Source: Paramuribaculum sp.
Lineage (GTDB): Bacteria > Bacteroidota > Bacteroidia > Bacteroidales > Muribaculaceae
Length of the DNA stretch: 64,000 nt
Reading direction: 5' to 3'
Assembly (NCBI GenBank): GCA_022511125.1
Contig: JAFLSD010000002.1
Span: 124,001-188,000 of the forward strand
Positions 18,314-25,927 of this stretch are shown here, one piece after another (position 1 is the stretch's first letter; every line of letters begins with the position of its first letter). The notes beneath the pieces were generated by a model. The model saw only the letters and a list, made by a program, of their open reading frames with translations. It searched no databases and was not told where the DNA came from. A program made the position numbers and the translations under genes.

Positions 18314-19579
18314 ATGAAAAAAGGTTTATTAGTTTCTTTCTTGATTGCATCCGTATTTGGTGCTTTTGCAAATAATAATGACGCGATTGAAGAAAATAAA
18401 AAATCAGTTAGCTCTGAAACAGGTATGATTGAGGAAAATATATCTTCCCCATCCAATAATGTGTTGCAATTGTCAGCACAGACCTCAACTTCTGCACCCA
18501 ACCTTCAGCAAATGGAAGAAAAGTTGACGACATGGCAAAAAATCGTAGCAAATTTGCCAAAAATCTCCGGTTATTTGCAAACTGGTTTTGCTTACAATTC
18601 ACTCGGCAATCATACCGCTTCTTTTCAAGCGAAAAGATTACGTCTGATATTAGACGGTAATGTCACGGAAAAAATCTCTTTCCGACTACAGATCGAGGCT
18701 TTCAATGGCATAGCAGGTTCTGTTAATGGTAACGGTCAGAAAAATCTTCAAGTAATGGACGCGTTTGCTACTTACAAACTCTCCCCGGGATTTCAGATCC
18801 GTGCCGGTCAGTTCTATACTCCTATCGGATATGAGAATTATGATATATCACCTGCGACCTTAGAAACTGTCGATTTCTCAAATATCTGTTACCGGATGGT
18901 TTGCCGAAATGCAATAGGTTACGATTTCGTTGATTATGGAAGAGATTTAGGTATAATGTTTATGGGTGATATTATGCCTGATAAAGAAAAAGGATTCAGT
19001 CATTTATCTTATAATTTTGCCGTTACAAACGGGCATCTTCCTGCTAAGGACGATAATAATAAATCAAAAGATATTATTGCAGCCCTTACGGTTCGGCCGG
19101 TAAAAGATTTTAATTTAAAAGTAGGTTATAATTGGGGAGAATATAAGCCATGGAATCCTAATTCCGATACATTTGCAGGAGTCGGTAACTATCAGTCAAT
19201 GAATCGTTTCGTGGTCGGTGCATGGTATAATAATCCCACCGGTCTTGATCTACGCGCAGAGTTCGGAAATATCATAGCTAAAAATAATGGATACGAGCTT
19301 GTTAAAGAAACCGGCTTTTATCTTCTTGCCGCCTATCGTATTGGAGGCTACAGATGGCTCCCGGTTCTTCGTTATGACATGTATCATGACTCTGTTAACA
19401 AATACTCTCTGAATAATTACAACCGTGGACTTGCAGGTCTAACTTATCAACCTCATCCCAATGTAAAGATTCAGCTTAACTATCTGCTTTCTTTTTATTC
19501 AAAAGAAGTGGCAGATGTGAGCAATAATGGTAAGAAAAATTCAAGCCAACTCCTTCTTATGGGACTTTTTAAATTCTGA
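18314..19579 (+). CDS. OprO/OprP-type outer-membrane porin
   Basis: About 421 residues from the ATG at 18314 (MKKGLLVSFLIASVFGAFA), which gives a clear signal peptide; an upstream in-frame ATG at 18266 would add 16 residues before it and is rejected. After a short linker, the barrel begins with ISGYLQTGFAY and contains typical porin strands (IRAGQFYTPIGYENYDISP) and ends in LLLMGLFKF with a terminal Phe. Phosphate-selective porins of this family fit the PiT/PhoBR context, but selectivity is not proven. Confidence 0.86.
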   Translation: MKKGLLVSFLIASVFGAFANNNDAIEENKKSVSSETGMIEENISSPSNNVLQLSAQTSTSAPNLQQMEEKLTTWQKIVANLPKISGYLQTGFAYNSLGNHTASFQAKRLRLILDGNVTEKISFRLQIEAFNGIAGSVNGNGQKNLQVMDAFATYKLSPGFQIRAGQFYTPIGYENYDISPATLETVDFSNICYRMVCRNAIGYDFVDYGRDLGIMFMGDIMPDKEKGFSHLSYNFAVTNGHLPAKDDNNKSKDIIAALTVRPVKDFNLKVGYNWGEYKPWNPNSDTFAGVGNYQSMNRFVVGAWYNNPTGLDLRAEFGNIIAKNNGYELVKETGFYLLAAYRIGGYRWLPVLRYDMYHDSVNKYSLNNYNRGLAGLTYQPHPNVKIQLNYLLSFYSKEVADVSNNGKKNSSQLLLMGLFKF

Positions 19580-19617
19580 ATCAACTGCTTAAATTGTATA
19601 AATTAAACACATCTATT

Positions 19618-19820
19618 ATGAAGAAAACATTATTAGGACTCTCATTTCTTATTATTGGAGTGGTTGCTACAACACAACATGTTGGCGAATAATAAGGTCT
19701 TAAGGAAACTAATGCGGTCGCAGGTCGTCAAGGACCCCTTGTTACTATAAGGTTGTTTTCATCGCTGATATGATAATGCTCAGAAGAGGTGATAACGGTG
19801 ATTCTTTATCAACTTCCTAA
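19618..19820 (+). pseudogene. Relic of a tiny secreted protein
   Basis: From ATG 19618, a 24-residue signal-peptide-like stretch (MKKTLLGLSFLIIGVVA) ends at a double stop TAATAA. The same frame continues open (GLKETNAVAGRQGPLVTI), and a one-base shift extends it to about 19820. It may be a decayed small gene of the phosphate block, or simply a short secreted peptide of 24 residues. The original function is not recognisable. Confidence 0.35.
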
Positions 19821-19823
19821 TAG

Positions 19824-19856
19824 AAAAGGCTGCCTCAAACTGAAGCAGCCTCTTTT
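19824..19856. terminator. Bidirectional hairpin terminator
   Basis: GGCTGC at 19828-19833 pairs with GCAGCC at 19845-19850, extended by TCA/TGA around one mismatch, with an A run before and TCTTTT after. It can end transcription from both the phosphate block (plus) and rubrerythrin (minus). Confidence 0.75.
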
Positions 19857-19875
19857 GTTAAAGATGAGTTTTCAA

Positions 19876-20418
19876 TTAATAGTTGTGAGGAGCGATTTCG
19901 TAGAAAGCCTTCGGATAGAGGCATACCGGGCATGCTCCGGGAGCTTTCTTGCCGACGATGATATGACCGCAGTTACGGCACATCCATACAGTGTCGCCTT
20001 CACGTGAGAAAACGATACCCTCTTCGATATTGGCGAGAAGACGACGGTAACGTTCTTCGTGATGTTTTTCGATAGCTGCTACTCCACGGAATTTAACGGC
20101 TATTTCTTTGAAGCCTTCTTCTTCAGCTTCTTTGGCCATACGTTCGTACATGTTCACCCATTCGAAGTTTTCTCCTTCAGCTGCATCCAGCAGATTTTCC
20201 GGAGTTTCAGCTATTTTGCCGCCATGCAGATATTTGAACCATAACTTAGCATGTTCCTGTTCGTTATGGGCTGTTTCTTCGAAAATAGCAGCTATCTGTT
20301 CATAACCATTTTCGCGAGCTTTAGCCGCATAATAGGTGTATTTGTTGCGAGCCATCGATTCGCCTGCGAACGCTTCCATCAGATTGCGTTCGGTCTTAGT
20401 TCCTTTAATGTCTTTCAT
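19876..20418 (-). CDS. rbr: Rubrerythrin
   Basis: Di-iron peroxidase that detoxifies hydrogen peroxide in anaerobes. 180 residues: a ferritin-like four-helix domain (about 1-140) with ligands in [22 protein letters not shown] and [13 protein letters not shown], then a rubredoxin-like domain with CRNCGHII and CPVC. The start [13 protein letters not shown] is typical. It has its own promoter on the minus strand and a shared terminator downstream. Confidence 0.97.
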   Translation of the reverse strand: MKDIKGTKTERNLMEAFAGESMARNKYTYYAAKARENGYEQIAAIFEETAHNEQEHAKLWFKYLHGGKIAETPENLLDAAEGENFEWVNMYERMAKEAEEEGFKEIAVKFRGVAAIEKHHEERYRRLLANIEEGIVFSREGDTVWMCRNCGHIIVGKKAPGACPVCLYPKAFYEIAPHNY

Positions 20419-20447
20419 CGTTTTATTCTTATTGAATTTTGTTTGTG

Positions 20448-20455
20448 CAAAATTA
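20448..20455 (-). promoter_or_regulatory. -7 box of rubrerythrin
   Basis: Minus-strand TAATTTTG, followed by GC, about 30 nt before the rbr ATG. Confidence 0.6.
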
Positions 20456-20572
20456 CTCTTATTCCGGGCTCATTCCAATCTGTTAAGAATTATTAACTAA
20501 AGTATTTTGATCTAACTACCCACCGTTTTGAATCTCAGCACTATGAATACTTGGTCATAATGATTTATTGAT

Positions 20573-20580
20573 TAATTTTG
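20573..20580 (+). promoter_or_regulatory. -7 box of trkA
   Basis: TAATTTTG ends 7 nt before the trkA ATG, so transcription would begin at or next to the start codon (leaderless or nearly so). Confidence 0.6.
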
Positions 20581-20587
20581 CAACATT

Positions 20588-21925
20588 ATGAACATAACCA
20601 TAGTCGGTGCAGGAAGAGTCGGTATACATCTTGCCAAATATTTCATCAACGAACATCAGGATGTCTATCTTGTTGATAAAGACACAGATAAATTGTCTGC
20701 TCTGGAATCCGATTTCAACATGCGCACATTTGCCGGTGAGCCCGTTGACTTCAAGGTACTCAGAGAAGCGAAAGCAGACAAAGCCGATATTTTTGTCGCC
20801 GTAACAGCCGAAACGTCGGAAAATCTTGTAGCGTGTGCTCTTGCAAAGTCAATGGGTGCTAAAAAAACTATTGCCCGTGTTGACAAATACGATTTTATGG
20901 AGCCGGCTAACACTGGTGTCGTCAGGCGTATGGGTGTCGATCATGTCGTTTTTCCCGACCTGCTTGCGGCCCTTAATGTCATCAATGCCCTCGAGCATCC
21001 TTGGTGCCGGAGTTGGAACGATTTCGGTGAAGGGCGTATTTTCATGGCAGCTGTATCGGTCAGACCGGAAGCACCCTGGGCAGGCATTCGTCTAAAAGAG
21101 TTTTTCAGCCACAGTACTTTAATGCACGTTTCCGCCCTCCGTCGCGACCATTCTACGATAATTCCACGAGGCGACGACATAATCCAACCTGGCGATATTC
21201 TTTATGTTACCTTTGTGCCACACGGCTTGAATGTAGTTATGGAACTTGCCGGGAAAACTCTTTTCCCTGTCAGAAAAGTACTCGTCCTTGGCGGAAGCAC
21301 TGCCGCAGAGATTGTTGCAAAAATATCTTCCCGACAATATTCTTTGGTGGTCATGGAGAAAAATCTTGCACGTTGCCGTGAGTTGGCGGCAAGTTGTCGC
21401 AATATCGACGTGATTTATGGCGACGGAAGCGAAGAAGACGTGCTCGAAGAAGCCGGAATTCATTCTTGTGATGCCTTCGTTGCTCTCTCCGATAGCTCCG
21501 AACGCAATATCCTTGCTTGTCTTACGGCAAAGGAGGCCGGAGTGCGCAGGACGATTGCCGAAGTGGAAAAAGAACAGTTTATCGATAAGGCCGAAAGCTT
21601 CAATATAGGCTCGATTATCAACAAACCGATATTGACGGCCAATGCAATATTCCAGCTCATCCTCGATTCCGGCTCGGTATCATCCCGCTGTATGGCAATG
21701 ACCGATGCCGAAGTTGCACGCTTGGTCATAAAAGAAAATTCCTATCTCGCAACAGCACCGGTAATGCAGCTAAAGCTCCCTCGTGAACTAACATTTGCCG
21801 GTATGATCAGGGACGGCCACGGAGAAATCGTTACCGGTTCGACCCAATTCCGTCCCGGTGATGATGTTATTGTTTTCTGCCTCAACGGAGCCCTTGATAA
21901 AGTAGAAAAACTGTTCGGAAAATGA
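20588..21925 (+). CDS. trkA: Trk potassium uptake, NAD-binding regulatory protein
   Basis: Cytosolic gating subunit of the Trk potassium channel. 445 residues with two RCK halves: Rossmann folds begin at residue 1 (ITIVGAGRVGIHLAKYF) and near residue 230 (VLVLGGSTAAEIVAKI), each followed by a TrkA_C domain. The second glycine motif is degenerate. Its TGA stop overlaps the trkH start codon (ATGA), a classic coupled operon. Confidence 0.95.
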   Translation: MNITIVGAGRVGIHLAKYFINEHQDVYLVDKDTDKLSALESDFNMRTFAGEPVDFKVLREAKADKADIFVAVTAETSENLVACALAKSMGAKKTIARVDKYDFMEPANTGVVRRMGVDHVVFPDLLAALNVINALEHPWCRSWNDFGEGRIFMAAVSVRPEAPWAGIRLKEFFSHSTLMHVSALRRDHSTIIPRGDDIIQPGDILYVTFVPHGLNVVMELAGKTLFPVRKVLVLGGSTAAEIVAKISSRQYSLVVMEKNLARCRELAASCRNIDVIYGDGSEEDVLEEAGIHSCDAFVALSDSSERNILACLTAKEAGVRRTIAEVEKEQFIDKAESFNIGSIINKPILTANAIFQLILDSGSVSSRCMAMTDAEVARLVIKENSYLATAPVMQLKLPRELTFAGMIRDGHGEIVTGSTQFRPGDDVIVFCLNGALDKVEKLFGK

Positions 21926-23418
21926 GAACTCTCACAACGATTGGCCATAACCCTCGTACACGCATTCTCAACTTTCCCATGCAGTTGAAACTACTTGGCC
22001 ATCTGCTTATCATCGAAGCTCTCTTCATGATTGTACCGGCTCTGGTATGCCTTTTCTGTGGTGAATCCGACTGGATTGTCTTTTTTCTCACCATCCTGTT
22101 TACCGCCGGCATAGGCTCTCTTTTAAAATTCCGCATCCATGCTTCGAGTGATAATCTCGGACGCAAAGATGGATGTCTGATCACATGCCTCGTCTGGATA
22201 ATGTTCTCCCTCTTTGGAATGTTACCCTACATTTTCGGCTCATCTCATCTCAATGTCAGCGAAGGATTTTTTGAGGCCATGTCAGGTTTCACTACTACGG
22301 GAGCCACAGTAATTCGTGATGTCGAGATGTGTAGCCGCGGCATTCTTGTATGGAGAGCCCTCACCCAGTGGATCGGAGGCCTCGGTATCGTCCTATTCAC
22401 TTTAGCCATAATCCCGTCGCTCAACAACAGCAAAGGTCTCTTCATGTTTCATGCCGAGGTTTCAGGAATCACACATGACAAGATTGGGGCACGCATTGCC
22501 AACACAGCCAAGACACTCTGGGGAATGTATGCCATCATCACTCTGATCCTCATTCTTCTGTTATGGGTCGGCCCTATGAGCTTTCTCGAGAGTGTATGCC
22601 ATGCCTTTGCTGCAATTTCCACAGGCGGTTTCTCCACCCGTAATGAAAGTATAGCCTCTTTTGATTCGGTCTATGTCAAAGTGGTTCTCTGCGTGTTCAT
22701 GTTCATCGGAGGAGTAAATTTCTCACTTATTTTCGCAGTTTTCAAAGGCTATGCTCGCGATTTATGGAAAAACGACGTTTTTCGGGCATTTCTCACCCTC
22801 ATCGGAATCAACTATCTCCTCACTCTCATTTCTATCCTTCATGCGGGCACCTGCAACGGTTGGCAGAGCTTCACAATCGACCCGATTTTCCACATAATCT
22901 CCGCAATGACCTCAACAGGTTTCGGTGCCGGGAATTTTGAGAGTTGGGGTGAGCTTGCTTTGGTTTTGACGATACTCATGATGTATGTCGGAGCCTGTGC
23001 AGGCTCCACCACGGGAGGTTTCAAAATCGACCGCATGCTCTATCTTACTAAAAATTTCAGAAACGAGATGAAGCGAGCCGCCTCTCCGCGTTCGCTCAGA
23101 ACAGTAGCAGTAAACAATCAGATTATAACTCCCGAACGCACAAACGAAATCATAGCATTCCTCCTCATTTATACCGGACTCATGTTTTTGGGCGGAATCC
23201 TTCTCTCTGCTATGGATTTCCCTATTGTCGACGCATTTTTTTCGTCAGTTTCCTGCATTTCAAACAATGGTCTTGGTTCCGGTGTCACCGGCATTACCGG
23301 TTCCTATGATCTTCTTCCCGCGGTCGGAAAATGGGTCATGTCTTTTTTGATGCTTGCCGGCAGGCTCGAGGTATTTGCCATCATCATCCTTTTCTCGCGC
23401 TCTTTCTGGAGAAGATAA
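21922..23418 (+). CDS. trkH: Trk potassium uptake membrane protein
   Basis: Channel-forming inner-membrane subunit of the Trk system. 498 residues, with the four pore loops typical of the family: FTTTGATV, FAAISTGGFSTR, ISAMTSTGFGAGN and SCISNNGLGSG. The start overlaps trkA by 4 bp; an internal Met at residue 20 (MQLKLLGHLL) is an alternative start. The pair has one promoter upstream of trkA. Confidence 0.95.
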   Translation: MRTLTTIGHNPRTRILNFPMQLKLLGHLLIIEALFMIVPALVCLFCGESDWIVFFLTILFTAGIGSLLKFRIHASSDNLGRKDGCLITCLVWIMFSLFGMLPYIFGSSHLNVSEGFFEAMSGFTTTGATVIRDVEMCSRGILVWRALTQWIGGLGIVLFTLAIIPSLNNSKGLFMFHAEVSGITHDKIGARIANTAKTLWGMYAIITLILILLLWVGPMSFLESVCHAFAAISTGGFSTRNESIASFDSVYVKVVLCVFMFIGGVNFSLIFAVFKGYARDLWKNDVFRAFLTLIGINYLLTLISILHAGTCNGWQSFTIDPIFHIISAMTSTGFGAGNFESWGELALVLTILMMYVGACAGSTTGGFKIDRMLYLTKNFRNEMKRAASPRSLRTVAVNNQIITPERTNEIIAFLLIYTGLMFLGGILLSAMDFPIVDAFFSSVSCISNNGLGSGVTGITGSYDLLPAVGKWVMSFLMLAGRLEVFAIIILFSRSFWRR

Positions 23419-23442
23419 CCAGATTCCGGATTTCATGAAAAT

Positions 23443-23476
23443 AAAAAACGTGGCATAGTTTTTTACCATGCCACGT
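23443..23476 (-). terminator. Terminator of the fucO-like gene
   Basis: ACGTGGCAT at 23448-23456 pairs with ATGCCACGT at 23468-23476. Read on the minus strand the hairpin is followed by a T run, so it ends the alcohol dehydrogenase transcript. Confidence 0.8.
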
Positions 23477-23502
23477 ATGTTCAGTTGTCTCTGCCGTTAG
23501 CT

Positions 23503-24657
23503 TCAAAGAACTTTCTTATACAATTCAATTATATCCTCGAGGGTCACTTCGCGAGGATTGCCCGGAGTGCACACGTCGGCAAGAGCCTGTTCAGCCAGAG
23601 CAGGAATATCTTTTTCTGTAATTCCCAGTTCACTCAGATGTTGCGGAATGCCAACTTCTATAGCCAGTTTCTTAACCGCATCGCAAGCGGCCTGTGAAGC
23701 TTCTTCCTTGCTCATTCCCGAGATGTCAACGCCCATAGCTTCAGCCACGCGGGGGAATTTATCGAGGCAATAAGGCATGTTGAATTCCATCAGTCCCGGA
23801 AGCAGAAGAGCGTTTGCCACACCGTGGGGAACATCGAACAGCGAGCCCATTGGATGCGCCATTCCGTGTACGAGTCCCAATCCTACGTTTGAGAAAGCCA
23901 TACCGGCGATATATTGAGCCACTGCCATACCGTTGCGACCTTCGGGATTCTGAGGTTCGAAGACGGCTGTAGGCAGATATTTCTTAATCATGCGGATAGC
24001 TTCAAGTTCAAACATATCCGACATTTCCCAGGCTCCTTTAGTTACGTAGCCCTCGATAGCGTGAGTCAGAGCATCCATTCCTGTAGCTGCCGTAAGATTC
24101 TTCGGCAGGCTGTACATCAGTTCTGCATCGATTATGGCTACAGCAGGAATATCGTTCGGGTCAACGCAAACCATCTTTTTCTTTTTCTCTTCATCGATTA
24201 TCACATAATTGATAGTCGTTTCCGCTGCTGTTCCTGCGGTTGTCGGCAGGGCGATGATCGGAACACTCTTATGCTTAGTCGGAGCACACCCTTCGAGCGA
24301 CACTATATCGGCGAACTCAGGATTGTTGATTACAATACCGATACCTTTGGCAGTGTCCATAGCCGAGCCTCCTCCTATCGCTATGATATAATCGGCTCCC
24401 GATTTTTTGAAAGCTTCGATACCATCTTTGACGTTAGTCACGGTAGGATTAGGTTTAACTTCGCTGAAAATCTCGTATGCCAGTCCGTTTGCATCAAGCA
24501 CTTCGGTCACTTTGCCGGCAACACCGAACTTAATTAAGCCTTTGTCGGTCACTACCAACGCTTTTTTACCACCAAGACGGCCTACCACTTCGGGAAGTTC
24601 TTTTCTTGCTCCCGGTCCGAAATAAGACACTTCGTTTAATATAAATCTGTTTACCAT
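23503..24657 (-). CDS. fucO: Iron-containing alcohol dehydrogenase, lactaldehyde-reductase-like
   Basis: NAD-dependent dehydrogenase; FucO reduces L-lactaldehyde to 1,2-propanediol in fucose or rhamnose fermentation. 384 residues, co-linear with E. coli FucO in my memory of that sequence, including MVNRFILNE at the start, NAD motif AIGGGSAMDTAK, the PTTAGTAAETTINYVI block and metal ligands in GMDALTHAIEGY and HGMAHPMGSLFDVPHG. No other fucose genes are nearby, so the true substrate is uncertain. It has its own promoter (24721-24728, minus) and terminator. Confidence 0.88.
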   Translation of the reverse strand: MVNRFILNEVSYFGPGARKELPEVVGRLGGKKALVVTDKGLIKFGVAGKVTEVLDANGLAYEIFSEVKPNPTVTNVKDGIEAFKKSGADYIIAIGGGSAMDTAKGIGIVINNPEFADIVSLEGCAPTKHKSVPIIALPTTAGTAAETTINYVIIDEEKKKKMVCVDPNDIPAVAIIDAELMYSLPKNLTAATGMDALTHAIEGYVTKGAWEMSDMFELEAIRMIKKYLPTAVFEPQNPEGRNGMAVAQYIAGMAFSNVGLGLVHGMAHPMGSLFDVPHGVANALLLPGLMEFNMPYCLDKFPRVAEAMGVDISGMSKEEASQAACDAVKKLAIEVGIPQHLSELGITEKDIPALAEQALADVCTPGNPREVTLEDIIELYKKVL

Positions 24658-24720
24658 GGGATTATAATTTAGTTAGGTTTATGTTTCTTGTAAGTTAAGC
24701 TTTTGGAACAATTATGAAGG

Positions 24721-24728
24721 CAAAGATA
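24721..24728 (-). promoter_or_regulatory. -7 box of the fucO-like gene
   Basis: Minus-strand TATCTTTG, 63 nt before the ATG of the alcohol dehydrogenase. Confidence 0.55.
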
Positions 24729-24749
24729 ATAAAAAAGACCGATTTTTAT

Positions 24750-24757
24750 TACTTTTG
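24750..24757 (+). promoter_or_regulatory. -7 box of the radical SAM gene
   Basis: TACTTTTG fits TAnnTTTG and lies about 100 nt before the radical SAM start; it is close to and divergent from the fucO promoter. Confidence 0.45.
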
Positions 24758-24855
24758 TCATTGATATGCTTCACCTTCTTTCATAATATTTTCAAACCGG
24801 CGGGCTTTATGACTTCAAATTCATTCGTTTATAGCTTTATTTATTCTCTTTACGC

Positions 24856-25767
24856 ATGAAAGCATCTTCGTCTGCTACGCATCATAAGACCTTGACTCAC
24901 AATCATCTATATCGCAGACTTTCAGAGTATAAGACTTATTTGAATACCCTGAATAGATTTATCGTTGAAAAACCTATTTTGGAGATTCATGCAGCAGATC
25001 ATTGTAACTTAAATTGTTGCTGTTGCTCCCATTATTCACCGATCGCTCCAACAAAATTTTGCGACTTAAAAAATCTCGAAGACAATCTTAAGAAATTCGG
25101 AAAGGCTACAAATTATTTTAAATATATCAATATTTTAGGGGGAGAGCCTTTATTAAATCCCGAAATTGACCGCATGATTAAAATAGTAAGAAAATATTTT
25201 CCTCACACAAAAATAAATCTGGTCACAAATGGGATTTTGCTATTGAATGAGAGTAAATTACCTCATGACTTTTGGAAAACTTGCCGGGAAAATAGAGTTA
25301 TTATTAAAGTCACTAAATATCCTATTAAACTTGATTATGACAAAATCGTTGAAGTATGCAGAGTCAATGGGGCAGAACTTTCGATAAGCAAAAACAAATC
25401 TGACGACGCAGATGGATGGTTGCAATTTCTTTTGAAAGAGAAGGGATGGAATGTAAAAGAATATAAGATTCGTTTCCTAAAATTAATGAAATGCCATTAC
25501 CATTGTTTAGATCTCGTGGATGATAAATTGTACCCATGTCCGATAGCCGCATATGCAAATATTCTTAACGATCGTTTCGGCACAACATTCAGAATAGACC
25601 CAAAAGATTACATCGAAATCAGTCAAATAAAAAGTTTGTCACAACTAAAGAAGTTTATGATCCTTTCCACTCCCTTTTGTCGATATTGTCCTTCGGGACG
25701 AACCAGGGTGAAATGGAAACAAAGCGAATGTGTGGCAAGCGAATGGTGTGTAAACAATACTGAATAA
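24856..25767 (+). CDS. Orphan radical SAM protein
   Basis: 303 residues. The N-terminal motif HAADHCNLNCCCCSHYSPIA holds the C-x3-C-x2-C iron-sulfur site, embedded in four consecutive Cys; ILGGEPLLNP is the GGE motif that binds the SAM methionine. C-terminal cysteines (KCHYHCLDL, LYPCPIAAY, FCRYCPSG, ASEWCVNN) may hold an auxiliary cluster, as in SPASM-type proteins or capsule-locus radical SAM proteins. No precursor peptide or glycan genes are adjacent. The gene is AT-rich compared with its neighbours, hinting at transfer. Substrate unknown. Confidence 0.8.
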   Translation: MKASSSATHHKTLTHNHLYRRLSEYKTYLNTLNRFIVEKPILEIHAADHCNLNCCCCSHYSPIAPTKFCDLKNLEDNLKKFGKATNYFKYINILGGEPLLNPEIDRMIKIVRKYFPHTKINLVTNGILLLNESKLPHDFWKTCRENRVIIKVTKYPIKLDYDKIVEVCRVNGAELSISKNKSDDADGWLQFLLKEKGWNVKEYKIRFLKLMKCHYHCLDLVDDKLYPCPIAAYANILNDRFGTTFRIDPKDYIEISQIKSLSQLKKFMILSTPFCRYCPSGRTRVKWKQSECVASEWCVNNTE

Positions 25768-25854
25768 ATGAATGCGCGATGGAGAAATAAGCATTCACGG
25801 CTCGGTGAAGGCCAGATTTTTTTAATCTCGGCATCTTTAATACTATTTTTTTTA

Positions 25855-25862
25855 TAACTTTG
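25855..25862 (+). promoter_or_regulatory. -7 box of the M16 peptidase gene
   Basis: TAACTTTG followed by CGGGCG, 65 nt before the ATG of the peptidase. Confidence 0.65.
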
Positions 25863-25927
25863 CGGGCGCAAAAGTATTTAAATTCAATTTTTTAACTTTA
25901 ACATAAATTCAAAAACAGAATTTCGGT

